A stretch of 64,000 nt of DNA from Occallatibacter savannae (GCF_003131205.1 NZ_QFFY01000002.1:395016-459015); one strand, 5' to 3'. Positions 26,401-35,196 are shown, counted from the first letter of the stretch. The notes: generated by a model from the letters alone, not told the origin. Numbers and translations are program-made.

Positions 26401-26923
26401 TTCCGATCGTAGGAGCTACGTCAGGTGAGCCTGTGTCCTGCCAGGGAATTGCGGTAGCGCCAGAAGCGGCTCCGTGGTCAGTGGCCGCAAGGCTTACCTT
26501 CCAAATAGGACTTGCGTTCGAGCCGCCGTTCGAGTCTGCGTCGAATGCATACATACTGTCGTTGGAAGTCTCGACGAAGAGGACGTTGTGCGTTTGTCCG
26601 TCGCTCATCTTCAAATTGGGGACGTAGAGAGGCTGCGGATATACCGTGCTGTCAACTTTTACGGAGAAGAGTTTGCCGAAAGAACTCGGGTTCACGTTAG
26701 TGGTGGTGAGAGCTGTCTCTGAAGTGTTCTGTCCGGCGTGAGTCTGATCATAGCGCCACGTAAGTACAGGAACGGGAGTTGGAGTTTGAGCCAATGCAGA
26801 TGGAGCTGCACAAATAATTGCCAGAATCACGGCGCAAAGCATCTGAATTTGTGAAGTCGTTCTCTTACTGTTGAGCGTTGAAAACGAGGCTTGCCGGGAG
26901 GAAGTACAAGGAAGTTCGGACAT
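23486..26923 (-). CDS. giant exported beta-propeller/chitobiase/legume-lectin protein, 1145 aa
   Basis: Module order, approximate: signal peptide after a charged N-region; PQQ-type beta-propeller (60-590) with many WKV, VYVAARG and LYAWDA blades; two chitobiase C-terminal-like modules (595-765; YYTLDASTPT and FYTTDGTTPT); a legume-lectin-like domain (770-975; SFEFQISGDAQANGFTFCIQ); an Ig-like domain (985-1060). The end is a hydrophobic helix, an Arg run (RRRRWR), a second helix and TGCGG, then a Gly-rich linker and a short beta module. This tail type recurs in acidobacterial secreted proteins and may anchor or sort them. ATG 26923 has AGGTG at proper spacing. A function in carbohydrate binding at the cell surface is inferred; no catalytic residues are identified. 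Confidence 0.8.
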   Translation of the reverse strand: MSELPCTSSRQASFSTLNSKRTTSQIQMLCAVILAIICAAPSALAQTPTPVPVLTWRYDQTHAGQNTSETALTTTNVNPSSFGKLFSVKVDSTVYPQPLYVPNLKMSDGQTHNVLFVETSNDSMYAFDADSNGGSNASPIWKVSLAATDHGAASGATAIPWQDTGSPDVAPTIGITGTPAIDSSTNTMYVVSNTKENGNYFARLHAFDITSGAERSGSPVEIKATVAGTGNGSSGGQLSFSPLWENQRPALALYNGFVYIGFAAHGDNGNWHGWLFSYNASTLAQKAVLCLSPNSYGAGIWASGAGLPIDNGASGGRMFIVTGNGPRTAPPFTASTSYGESVVAFSLANGNITPTDEFTPYNYQTLNNSDWDLGSGGMLMIPDQQGAHPHVALIAGKEGRITVLDRDNLGGFASGASSNTNALQDISGLIPQAKGFWSTAAYWNGQIYLWAENNVPMMFKMNTGVMDVEPDSKSPITSAWPSPTFSLSSNGTQNGIAWAVRSDQFNTNGPAVLYAWDANDLTKTIFESDTNAARDSAGPANRYSVPVVTNGKVYVAARGEIDVYGLLNGQQAAAAPVITPNGGTFSSTQSVTLSNTTASSSIYYTLDASTPTTSSTLYTAPITVSANTTVKAIASAPNYLQSSVSSAVFTFDTQTPTVTFAPAPATYTSAQTVTLSDSDANAKIFYTTDGTTPTGSSTSYTAPIQVSATQTIKAIAIDSTKQDSSIAVGTYTIQDGNSLDFSQGFSSTNGLTMNGSAVASNDTRLQLTNGGLNQAGSIFWSSPVNVQAFSTSFEFQISGDAQANGFTFCIQNDPHGVNALGGSASGLGYGGITKSVAVKFDFYDAMGSGSNSTGVYTNGDAPTTGYTDISPSGIQLNSGDSIQGQLNYDGTTLTLNLLDLVSNKTFTWSKAIDIPGTVGGNTAFVGFTGGTGGLSSSQKLLTWTYNVQAAPTQPAPTPSFAVTTSAVAAFKAGAPSTSTVTITPSGGFTGAVALACSVTSSPSGAQNAPTCTIDPTASVSGTQPATATLTIKTTAPTSTASSHLPKLFAAGGEALAAAVLLFAFPIRRRRWRSLIGALLFVFLLNAVTGCGGTNKPLNSGGGGGGTGTGGGGAVSPGTTPGSYTITVTGTSGASTASTTVNFTVQ

Positions 26924-27285
26924 CGCAAACACCTGTATCAGCAATAGAAATGAACTGCATTTAGAAACTGAAGCTAGAGCGAACAGGACTGCACAGCGAC
27001 GCGAGGTGCGCCACTAAAGGGCCGGTATAGAACGTTAGGACTTGCGTGCCGCTTCCCGACAGATCGACCAAACTTGGTGGGCCTATCAGACTTTTCTGTG
27101 ACACTGCACTGGGAGCTCAAAGGCGTATCTGAGACACCTTTGCATAGCACTTCAACACGCTCATGGGTTTTTCGATGGCAGGTTCTTACGTCGCGGTTGC
27201 TTTGTTCCGGGAGATGAACTCTGATCGAGCGCGACGCATCTGAACAGATAGTTGATCTTCCTGCTTAAAGTTTTGCAAGCCTCTG
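26924..27285. other. divergent intergenic region, 362 bases
   Basis: The upstream regions of two divergent secreted-protein genes. It contains ACTAAAGGGCCGG at 27013-27025, similar to a motif above the gene at 21264-22778, and a short palindrome ACCAAACTTGGT near 27067. No coding or RNA gene is supported. Confidence 0.4.
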
Positions 27286-28428
27286 ATGATGCGCGAACGA
27301 AGTTCTTTGAAAGCAATTGTCGAAGTCGCGGGGTTGCACTTACTTGCAATCGCGTTGATCTGTCCTGGTCGGCTCTTGTGTCAACATGCAGCCTCGGCAG
27401 GAATCGCATGGCGCGTGATTGGAGCATGGCGCATTCCGGGACGACAAGCTCTAATCTCCAATGGGTCAGCAATCTTTCCCGGCTCGCTCCTGCAGCCGCA
27501 GAACAGCAGCGACAGCCACTCCATCACTATTCTTTTGCCTGACGGTCAACGAATCCTTTATGAGTGCTACTCGCAGTTAGACTGCGCGCGAGGTTTTCGA
27601 GTACCAGCGTTGTACCGGAAGCCGTCCAGTGCTGGCGTAGATCTGCTGGCGCGTGTGAGCGCTGTGTCGAATCTGGAGTCCGCTCCAGATCCATCTGGAA
27701 CGCGGAGTGGCGATTCGACGCCGAGCGATGAAGCAGTTGGAGAGATTGACCCGGCTGGCGACGTTGAGGTGGGTGGACTGGCTGGCGCACTATCGGATGG
27801 CAGCTACTCCTACGTGTTCCGAAACCTCTCAAATCCGACGGAGCAGCAGAAACGCGGCGAGATCCAGAAGCGGGGACGCACCCTTTCTCTTCCGATTCCT
27901 GCTGAGGGGCTATTCAAGGTGTCGATCTATGATCGCTTGAGCACGCCACGCATCGAGCTGTTGATCGCGGCCATCCGTCCGCCTCGCGGTGCCAAAATCG
28001 CCAAAGCGTTTGAGAATGTCGATGCGCTTCTCAAGGATTGGAATGAGGATTACCAAGGATGGCCGCGTCACGAGTTGCGTCGGGCATATTTGCGCTCGGT
28101 GATGCTGGGCATCGCGCCGTCTTTCGCCCCGCTCCCGCAGTCGCCTGCACAGATCCGGGGCACGCACGCCGGGAACGTAGCTTGTGAGCCGAGCTTTGAG
28201 CCAGCGCCCGGCGTCTTCAAAAGGGACACGGAAGTGAAGTTGGGTTGCAGCACTCCCGGTGCGACCATCCGTTTTACGGTCGATGGATCACAGCCACTCG
28301 AGGGTGCCCCACCTTATCTTGCACCCATCGAAGTGAAGGGGACTGCGCTGACCATCAAAGCCTATGCGAGCGCACCGGGGAAAAAGGACAGCCCTGTGGT
28401 CACCGGCATTTTCCGCATCGGTGAATAG
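27286..28428 (+). CDS. exported protein with C-terminal chitobiase-like module, 380 aa
   Basis: An N-terminal hydrophobic segment (about residues 12-32) serves as signal peptide or anchor. The middle of the protein is not recognised. Residues of about 300-378 form a chitobiase/beta-hexosaminidase C-terminal-like beta module (FEPAPGVFKRDTEVKLGCSTPGA, IRFTVDGSQPLEG), the same module type as in the two neighbouring minus-strand proteins. The start at 27286 has no good binding site; an adjacent second ATG is equivalent. It is divergent from the propeller-lectin gene. A surface role is inferred from context. Confidence 0.65.
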   Translation: MMRERSSLKAIVEVAGLHLLAIALICPGRLLCQHAASAGIAWRVIGAWRIPGRQALISNGSAIFPGSLLQPQNSSDSHSITILLPDGQRILYECYSQLDCARGFRVPALYRKPSSAGVDLLARVSAVSNLESAPDPSGTRSGDSTPSDEAVGEIDPAGDVEVGGLAGALSDGSYSYVFRNLSNPTEQQKRGEIQKRGRTLSLPIPAEGLFKVSIYDRLSTPRIELLIAAIRPPRGAKIAKAFENVDALLKDWNEDYQGWPRHELRRAYLRSVMLGIAPSFAPLPQSPAQIRGTHAGNVACEPSFEPAPGVFKRDTEVKLGCSTPGATIRFTVDGSQPLEGAPPYLAPIEVKGTALTIKAYASAPGKKDSPVVTGIFRIGE

Positions 28429-28707
28429 AGAGAGCCGGAGTGGAAGCCCAATCAAAAAATATTGTTGATTGACACCTCAGCGCCGGGGTCGACACGGGCA
28501 TCTAACTTGCTCCAATTCCCTTCTAAGTAGAAGTGCGTCCAGTTCCGGATATCCGGCTCGAGAGCGTGCTGCAGAGCGCCAAAACGGAATGCTCGATTTA
28601 ATCGCCAAGACACACTGCTGAGCGATGTCTTTCCGAGAGCGGCAAGCCCGCCTATCGTTCACGCCTTTTTCATAGAGATTCGGTTGAGCGACAGAAGGGG
28701 GAACGCA

Positions 28708-31392
28708 TTGCCTGCGCCACAACGTCTTCATAATCTGAGTTGCCTGTTTTCCGCCAAGCTTTGGGCGCTAGCTTCGCTGCTCGTCACGGTCGGCTGCGCG
28801 AGCATGAGCGGCAAGCTTACGACGACTTCACCTCTTCCGACGGTGAGCATTTCATCGAATCCGGCGACTGTTGCTTCCGGCGGGTCGGCGATGCTTACGG
28901 TCGCGGCCACGAACGCGACCAAGGTCGTAGTGACTGGATCTGACGGCAGCTCATACACGCTTGCCGCCGCTGGAGGCACGCAGCCCGTGAAGCCGACCGC
29001 GACGACGACGTACACCGCGAGTGCGAGCGGTCCGGGCGGTTCTGCTACGGCCGCTTCAACTGTCAACGTCTCGTCTTCAGGCGCTGGCTCAGGCTCGTCG
29101 GCACCAACGGTGACGATTAATGCAAACCCCGCATCGTTGACGGCCGGCAGTTCTTCCATTCTGACCGTCACGGCGACCAACGCGACAGGCGTGTCGATCT
29201 CCGGTTCTGACGGGAGCAAGTTCACTCTCGGCGCGACGGGGGGCACCCAGGCAGTCAGCCCGTCGGCGACGACGACCTATACGGCTACGGCCACCGGCAG
29301 CGGCGGGAATACGACCGCGACAACAACGGTGACGGTCACAGCAAACCCCGCGCCCACCGTACAGATCGTGGCGAACCCGCCATCGATTACTGCAGGGCAG
29401 TCGTCAACGATCTCAGTAACCGCGGTGAACGCGACTACGGTTACGCTGACCGGGTCGGATGGGACCAGCTACAACTTCAACAATGGAGCCGGCGGAACTC
29501 AGTCGGTCAGTCCGTCGACCACGACGACTTACACGGCGTCTGCAACGGGTGCTGGCGGCAGCGCGTCGGCACAGGCGACGGTCACGGTGACCGCTAATCC
29601 CGCACCAACAGTCACGATCACCGCGAATCCAACCACAATCGTCTCGGGAAACACATCAACCCTGACGGTAGTGGCGGCAAACGCTACGAGCGTAGCGGTC
29701 AACGGATCTGATGGGAGCAAGTACAACCTGCAGCCGACCGGGGGAACGCAAGCTGTTACTCCAACGGCGACGGCGGCCTACACGGTGACAGCCACGGGGA
29801 ATGGCGGGACAGCAACAGCTTCTGCCTCGGTGACCGTCAACCCGGCGGGAAGTGTGCAGTCGATCGATCACGTCATCTTCATGCTCCAGGAGAACCACTC
29901 GTTCGATAACTATTTCGGAAGGCTGAATCTGTATCGCTCAGCGAACCAGTACGACAAGGGCGATGACGGTGTGCAGTACCTCGTTGACGGGATCGACGAT
30001 GGAAAAGAGGCAACGATCTCGAACATGGATGACGAGGGGACTGCATACTCACTGTTCAAGCTGAAGAGCACATGCATTGACGACGACTCGTCCGACTGGC
30101 TATCCAGCTATGGTGATGTGAACCGATACAACTTCCTGGACACGCGTCCGATCAAAATGGACGGCTTTGTGCATACCGCAGAAGGATTTGCAAAGAGCTG
30201 CGCAGCGGGCAAATGCTCAGGCACGTTCAGCGATCTTACCGGTCAGCGAGCGATGGGTTACTACGATCAGGACATCCTTAACTACTACTACTACATGGCA
30301 TCGCAGTTCGCGATTTCCGATCGCTGGTTCTCGCCGATGGCGAGCAAGAGTGTTCCCAATCGGCTGGTGACATTCACAGGGGGCACATCGCAGGGCCTGG
30401 TGCACGATCCGGGTGGCGACGATCATCTGCCTCAGCTAAACATCAATAACATCTTCCAGGAACTGGATCAGGCGAATGTCTCGTGGAAGATCTACTACAC
30501 GGTGACCGAGGGGCTTTGCCTGAACAATGACGACTGCCTCGCTTCAGGCAAGAGCGCCTATCCTGCCACTCATTTCTCGAATCTCACGTACTCCTATCGC
30601 TATTTGAATGGAAACGCGGGGAGCTGTGCTCCGCCGACACAGCTTGATTCGACCAAGACGTACTGCGTTGATCCGACGCACATCGCACCTATCGATCAGT
30701 ACTACACGGATCTAAAAAACGGGACACTTCCGAGCTTCGCGTTCATCGAGGCCGGATATGGGAATAATGACGAACACCCGGGCTCGGGGCAGCCAGTGAC
30801 GGCCGGGCAGACCGCGGTTGCGAACATCATCAACGCGCTAATGGGCAGCTCATCGTGGAAGGACTCTGTGTTCTTCCTCAGCTACGACGAAGGCGGTGGG
30901 CCATACGATCACGTTCCCCCTGTTCCGGGTCACTCTAATGACTTCACATCCGCGTCGATGGGGAGCATCCCGGATATATCGTCTATTGCTGTGAATCCGG
31001 ACACCAATCCGGCGTACTTCCCGTGTTTGCCGGCAGCTGCGGGAGATCTGCACTGCGATCTGTACGCGCACGATCCTGGCACGAATCCAGCAGATGCTCC
31101 GGCTATGCAGGGATTTGCTGCCCAGATAGGGTTCCGTGTGCCGAACATGGTGATCTCTCCGTTTACGCGGAAACACTACGTATCGCACATCCCCATGGAC
31201 CACACAGCAATCATCAAGTTCGTCGAGAACCGCTTTATCGGTCCGTCTGCGCACTTGACCAACCGGGATGCCGCGCAGCCGAACCTCCTGGACTTCTTTG
31301 ACTTTAACGCGGTGCCGTGGGCTAAACCACCGACGCCTCCGACTCCGGCGAGCGGGGCAGGTGCTTGTACCCCAGACAGCATGGGGCCGTAG
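28708..31392 (+). CDS. lipoprotein-like phospholipase C-family phosphoesterase with four Ig-like repeats, 894 aa
   Basis: A TTG at 28708 is preferred, with AAGGGGG six bases upstream; it gives a short lipoprotein-type signal ending in VTVGC. Four tandem Ig-like repeats of about 88 residues (roughly 42-385) share PTVTI-x-ANP, GSDGS-x-Y/F and the GGTQ-x-V-x-P-TATTTYT strand. The catalytic domain (390-870) is of the phosphoesterase family that includes phospholipase C and acid phosphatases: VIFMLQENHSFDNYFG, SWKIYYT, SYDEGGGPYDHVPPV, SHIPMDHTAIIKFVENRF. It should hydrolyse phosphodiester or phosphomonoester bonds outside the cytoplasm. The repeats probably act as a stalk. It is convergent with the GH28 gene. 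Confidence 0.88.
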   Translation: MPAPQRLHNLSCLFSAKLWALASLLVTVGCASMSGKLTTTSPLPTVSISSNPATVASGGSAMLTVAATNATKVVVTGSDGSSYTLAAAGGTQPVKPTATTTYTASASGPGGSATAASTVNVSSSGAGSGSSAPTVTINANPASLTAGSSSILTVTATNATGVSISGSDGSKFTLGATGGTQAVSPSATTTYTATATGSGGNTTATTTVTVTANPAPTVQIVANPPSITAGQSSTISVTAVNATTVTLTGSDGTSYNFNNGAGGTQSVSPSTTTTYTASATGAGGSASAQATVTVTANPAPTVTITANPTTIVSGNTSTLTVVAANATSVAVNGSDGSKYNLQPTGGTQAVTPTATAAYTVTATGNGGTATASASVTVNPAGSVQSIDHVIFMLQENHSFDNYFGRLNLYRSANQYDKGDDGVQYLVDGIDDGKEATISNMDDEGTAYSLFKLKSTCIDDDSSDWLSSYGDVNRYNFLDTRPIKMDGFVHTAEGFAKSCAAGKCSGTFSDLTGQRAMGYYDQDILNYYYYMASQFAISDRWFSPMASKSVPNRLVTFTGGTSQGLVHDPGGDDHLPQLNINNIFQELDQANVSWKIYYTVTEGLCLNNDDCLASGKSAYPATHFSNLTYSYRYLNGNAGSCAPPTQLDSTKTYCVDPTHIAPIDQYYTDLKNGTLPSFAFIEAGYGNNDEHPGSGQPVTAGQTAVANIINALMGSSSWKDSVFFLSYDEGGGPYDHVPPVPGHSNDFTSASMGSIPDISSIAVNPDTNPAYFPCLPAAAGDLHCDLYAHDPGTNPADAPAMQGFAAQIGFRVPNMVISPFTRKHYVSHIPMDHTAIIKFVENRFIGPSAHLTNRDAAQPNLLDFFDFNAVPWAKPPTPPTPASGAGACTPDSMGP

Positions 31393-31441
31393 CGCGATCG
31401 AGAGCAAAGATACTCGTGGCGACGAAGAGACTTTGAATAAG

Positions 31442-32944
31442 CTAACCAGCTTTCTTCAGGATCTGTACGTCGCTCGAGTTGTTTTGGAGCAGAACCGGCA
31501 TTCGGCCGCTTATCGGAGAGCTTCTGATCTCTGACAATCGCGCACCGACGACGTCATCGAAGACAAGCGTAGGGCGGCTCTCTCCCGAAGGGGCAGTAAA
31601 GGTGACTTCGTTGAGATGCAGATCGCGAACATGCCGAACGTAGAGTCCTGATGCGGGCAGCATGCCAAACATTCTGGATTCTGGATAGGCCGTGTCCTTT
31701 TCCGGCACGGGGCGCTTTACCAGATCCGAGCTGCCTCGCAAAGAATCCTGAAGACTCATGTGTGACAAGGTGACGCTGCGGATCTCCATGCCCGGGAGCC
31801 CGCTTATGGAACTGGGGACAAGCGCTTCGGACGCTTGAACGTTGTCGATGTCCACGTTTCTGATACCGTGTTGCGGGTAATCGTGAACGCGCTTACGATT
31901 CCCGAGCCTGATAAAGATGGGCGTGCGCGAGCGCTGCATCTTGATGTTCTTGACGATCACCCCGTCTATCCAACCACCATCCACGATCTCCAATGCCACG
32001 CCCGCAATGACGCGCTCTTTATAAGGCACTTCGCAGTTGAAGACCACCGAATCTGAGAAAGTGATGTTCTCGAAGCCCCCTTCGGTCTCCGTCCCAATCT
32101 TGAAACCATTACAGCAGGTCGATAGATGACAGTTGGTGATGGAGACGTCCTTCACGAGACGCGGTTCGGGTCCGAACGGGTTCTGGCTCTTGAGGCAGAT
32201 CGCGTCATCGCCCGTTTCTATAGAGCAATTTGAAATCGTGACGTTCTGGCATCCGGTAATGTCGATGCCATCGGTGTTTGGGCCATTGACCGGATTCTTG
32301 ATCGTGATGCCTCGGATGGAAACGCTATCGGAGTTGATAGCATGCAGCGTCCAGCCCGGCGAGTTCTGAATGTGTACATCCTGAACGGCGAGGTGGCGGC
32401 AATTGACAAAGAGCAGCAACGGGCTGGGACGACCGCTCTTTTTCGGTGCGAGGTCGTGTGACGCGACGCCAGCCCAGTCCTCGGCGGGTGAGGCCTTGTC
32501 TGAGGGTTCCCAAAAGCTTGAGCCCTGGCCATCAATCGTTCCTGTGCCCGAGATGGTTACGTCATCTGCGTTCATCGCGAAAATAAGATGGTGCGGATTC
32601 GGGCCATTGTGGGCAGAGGGGTTGGAAGCGAATTTGTAGTCGTATATCGAGGAGCTTCCCAGCAGAGTGCTACCTTCGGCGAGGTTGAGGTTTACCTTGC
32701 TCTTCAGCTCGATGAGACCTGAGAGGAAAGTCCCGGCGGGAACAACGACGGTTCCTCCTCCGGCCTGCGAAACTGCGTCGATGGCGTGCTGGATGGAACT
32801 GGTGTTCAGCGTCTTACCATCCGGCTTGGCTCCGAATTCCAAGATGCTTCGGGAGACGGTTGCTGCGTCAGCGTGCTGATATTCGAGTAACAAGATGCCA
32901 CCCACGATGGGCAGGGTGGAGGAGAGAAAGTCTCTTCTTCGCAT
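31442..32944 (-). CDS. GH28 polygalacturonase-like glycosidase, Tat-exported, 500 aa
   Basis: A right-handed beta-helix glycosidase of family GH28. The catalytic Asp motifs NTDGID and GDDAICLKS are both present. The third canonical motif (G-H-G in many polygalacturonases) is here CCNGFKIGTE, so the enzyme belongs to a divergent subgroup and substrate specificity (homogalacturonan, rhamnogalacturonan or other) is open. The N-terminus MRRRDFLSS with the following hydrophobic run is a twin-arginine signal. ATG 32944 has GAGGT upstream. Pectin degradation fits the xylose/xyloglucan-related genes further on. Confidence 0.9.
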   Translation of the reverse strand: MRRRDFLSSTLPIVGGILLLEYQHADAATVSRSILEFGAKPDGKTLNTSSIQHAIDAVSQAGGGTVVVPAGTFLSGLIELKSKVNLNLAEGSTLLGSSSIYDYKFASNPSAHNGPNPHHLIFAMNADDVTISGTGTIDGQGSSFWEPSDKASPAEDWAGVASHDLAPKKSGRPSPLLLFVNCRHLAVQDVHIQNSPGWTLHAINSDSVSIRGITIKNPVNGPNTDGIDITGCQNVTISNCSIETGDDAICLKSQNPFGPEPRLVKDVSITNCHLSTCCNGFKIGTETEGGFENITFSDSVVFNCEVPYKERVIAGVALEIVDGGWIDGVIVKNIKMQRSRTPIFIRLGNRKRVHDYPQHGIRNVDIDNVQASEALVPSSISGLPGMEIRSVTLSHMSLQDSLRGSSDLVKRPVPEKDTAYPESRMFGMLPASGLYVRHVRDLHLNEVTFTAPSGESRPTLVFDDVVGARLSEIRSSPISGRMPVLLQNNSSDVQILKKAG

Positions 32945-33182
32945 TGAAACCTCGATGGGTTTGATGAACCAGAGTTGCTCGCAAGATGCTGACAGCCCGA
33001 TTTCTCAGACGAGGGCGTGATACACGTACGAGGAAGCCGCCAGTGTAAGTAATCTGTAAGTTCGCGAATTGCAATAAGTTATTACAGGTCAGCAATATCG
33101 GTACTTGTTGACACCGGGCATCTGAGGCCCTACGATGCCCTCACCGGAAAAGGGTAAGTGAATTCATCGACGGAGCGTTCCA

Positions 33183-34166
33183 ATGAGCCTTCGCGACTTC
33201 TTGTCCAAGCAGTTCATCGACGTCATTGAGTGGGTCGAGCCGGACGACGGCATTCTCGCGTATCGCTATCCGATGCAGGATCGAGAGATTCAGAATGGAG
33301 GCAAGCTCACCGTTCGCGAGTCGCAGATGGCGGTTTTCGTGAATGAGGGTCGTGTGGCGGATGTGTTCGCGCCTGGCTTGTACACCCTGAATACGCAGAC
33401 GCTGCCTATTCTCACGTACCTGATGAACTGGGACAAGGCATTCAAGTCCCCATTCAAGTCGGATGTGTACTTTTTCTCAACGCGGCTGCAAACAAATCAG
33501 CGCTGGGGCACACCAAACCCGATCACGATTCGCGACAAAGAGTTTGGCGCAGTACGAATTCGGGCATTCGGAATCTACACGTACCACATTGTCGATCCAA
33601 AGACCTTCTATTCGAAGATCAGTGGCACGCGCGATCTCTATACGGTTCCCGAGTTGGAAGGGCAATTGCGCAACACGATCGTTGGGCGAATGACGGATAC
33701 GTTTGCCAACAGCCAGGTGCCGTTCTTGGACATGGCGGCGAATCAGGTGGCGCTCGCGGACAAGCTGGTGGCTTCGTTGAAGCCAGGCTTCGCGGAATAT
33801 GGTCTTCTGCTCGACAGCTTCGTGGTGGAGAATTTGTCCCTTCCCGATGAGCTGCAGAAGATCCTAGACCAACGAATTGGCATGAATATGGTAGGCGATA
33901 TGGGACGCTATACGCAGTTCGAGGTCGCTCAGTCGATTCCGATCGCCGCCGCGAACGAGGGTGCTGGGACCGCGAGCGTGGGTGCTGGTCTGGGCGCTGG
34001 AGTTGCGATGGGGCAAGCGATGATGGACGCACTGAGAAGGCCAGGATCGGCTCAGTCCGACTCTGGTGCGCCCGCGGCAACCGAGACCAAGTTCTGCATA
34101 AGTTGCGGCAAACAGATACCAAAACCAAGTAAGTTTTGCCCCGAATGCGGCCATCCTCAACAGTGA
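33183..34166 (+). CDS. SPFH-domain protein with C-terminal zinc ribbon, 327 aa
   Basis: First gene of an eight-gene operon. Residues of about 15-235 form an SPFH (band-7-like) domain of the YdjI/'virion core protein' type: VIEWVEPDDGILAYRYP, VFAPGLYTLNTQ, AFGIYTYHIVDP, FVVENLSLP. After a Gly/Ala-rich linker, a zinc ribbon closes the protein (C-x2-C and C-x2-C in FCISCGKQ and KFCPECG). Relatives form membrane-associated oligomers and recruit partners. No transmembrane helix is seen. Start at ATG 33183 with GGAG upstream. In the operon it could scaffold the polyamine-type enzymes at the membrane; this is inference. Confidence 0.88.
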   Translation: MSLRDFLSKQFIDVIEWVEPDDGILAYRYPMQDREIQNGGKLTVRESQMAVFVNEGRVADVFAPGLYTLNTQTLPILTYLMNWDKAFKSPFKSDVYFFSTRLQTNQRWGTPNPITIRDKEFGAVRIRAFGIYTYHIVDPKTFYSKISGTRDLYTVPELEGQLRNTIVGRMTDTFANSQVPFLDMAANQVALADKLVASLKPGFAEYGLLLDSFVVENLSLPDELQKILDQRIGMNMVGDMGRYTQFEVAQSIPIAAANEGAGTASVGAGLGAGVAMGQAMMDALRRPGSAQSDSGAPAATETKFCISCGKQIPKPSKFCPECGHPQQ

Positions 34167-34177
34167 CACGGGACAGT

Positions 34178-34570
34178 ATGCATGGGACTGAGTGGATCGT
34201 TGATGCACAGGGGTGCAGCGCGGACGCACTTTGCGACATGCGGTGCCTGAGCGCTCTATTCGCGCAGATCGTTGAAGATCTGGGACTTCGCACAATCGGA
34301 GAGCCGCACTGGCATCAGTTTCCGGGAACGGGAGGAATCACTGGCCTTTGTCTGCTGTCGGAGTCGCACCTGACGTGTCACACGTTTCCTGAATTTGGTT
34401 CCCTCTGTATGAACTTATTCTGCTGCGTACCGCGAGAGCGATGGGAGTTTGAATCGCAGCTCGCAGCACGGTTTTCGGCGAGATCGGTTCGCGTAAGCAG
34501 CATTGAGCGGCAGTACGATTGCTCATTTGCCGCCGCCGGGGCGCTCGGGACAGGCGGTAAGAACAAATGA
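34178..34570 (+). CDS. speD: S-adenosylmethionine decarboxylase, SpeD-like, 130 aa
   Basis: A prokaryotic class 1b-type AdoMet decarboxylase. With ATG 34178 as start the key residues are Ser63 (self-cleavage between E62 and S63 makes the pyruvoyl group), His68 and Cys83, in ESHLTCHTFPEFG and the FCC strand, numbers identical to the characterised Thermotoga maritima enzyme as I recall it; this supports the start. It makes decarboxylated AdoMet, the aminopropyl donor for spermidine synthase, whose gene is five genes downstream. The next gene overlaps its stop by 4 bases. It lacks a neighbouring ornithine or arginine decarboxylase, so it is probably dedicated to this operon. Confidence 0.88.
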   Translation: MHGTEWIVDAQGCSADALCDMRCLSALFAQIVEDLGLRTIGEPHWHQFPGTGGITGLCLLSESHLTCHTFPEFGSLCMNLFCCVPRERWEFESQLAARFSARSVRVSSIERQYDCSFAAAGALGTGGKNK

Positions 34571-35196
34571 CGCAGCCAATCGCTAACTGTCCGAATTGCG
34601 GTGCAAAGATCGTGTTTCGCTGGTCGGGCAGCGTACAGACCGTATGCGAATTCTGCAAGTCTGTTCTGATCCGGACGGATATCAATCTCCAGAGGGTCGG
34701 TAAAGTGGCGGACTTGCCTCCGAACAGTTCGCCGATTCAGGTCGGGACTGAAGGGGTGTTTGGGAATCGTTCATTCAGCGTATTAGGGCGCATCATCTAC
34801 GAGTACGAACAGGGCAACTGGAATGAGTGGCACTTTGTAACGATCGATGGCACGAGCGGCTGGCTCTCTGATGCGCAGCTGAACTATGCAGTCACGTTTC
34901 CGGCGCAGGTTGGGATATTACCGCGTGAGTGCAAGGTCGGCCAGCAGTACGTGTGGGATGGCGAGACGTACGTGGTCAGCACCATCACGAAGGCTCACTA
35001 CTGCGGGGTAGAAGGGGAGCTGCCGTTTAAATACTGGGACAAGTCGGATGTGGTGTTCATCGACCTGATGTCGCGATCACAAAAGTTCGCCACCTTCGAT
35101 TACAGTGAGGATCCGCCGCTGCTGTTCTTGGGTGAGTTTGTTGACTTCGACGATCTGAAGCTCAAGAATCTGCGCACCTTTGAGGGGTGGTCGTGA
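34567..35196 (+). CDS. zinc-ribbon DUF4178 protein, 209 aa
   Basis: An N-terminal zinc ribbon (CPNCG and CEFCKS, about residues 8-34) is followed by a beta-rich DUF4178 domain with the usual core (EGVFGNRSFSVLGRIIYEYEQGNWNEWHFVTIDGTSGWLSDAQL). The role of DUF4178 is unknown; the family is almost always found with DUF350, SPFH or PspA and polyamine genes, as here. No signal or membrane helix, so cytoplasmic. Its start overlaps the speD stop (ATGA) and its stop overlaps the start of the next DUF4178 gene, indicating coupled translation. Confidence 0.85.
   Translation: MTQPIANCPNCGAKIVFRWSGSVQTVCEFCKSVLIRTDINLQRVGKVADLPPNSSPIQVGTEGVFGNRSFSVLGRIIYEYEQGNWNEWHFVTIDGTSGWLSDAQLNYAVTFPAQVGILPRECKVGQQYVWDGETYVVSTITKAHYCGVEGELPFKYWDKSDVVFIDLMSRSQKFATFDYSEDPPLLFLGEFVDFDDLKLKNLRTFEGWS

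Noticed and set aside
28800..29850. CRISPR-like or satellite repeats
   Set aside because: The periodicity of about 264 bases comes from four in-frame Ig-like repeats; no short spacers.
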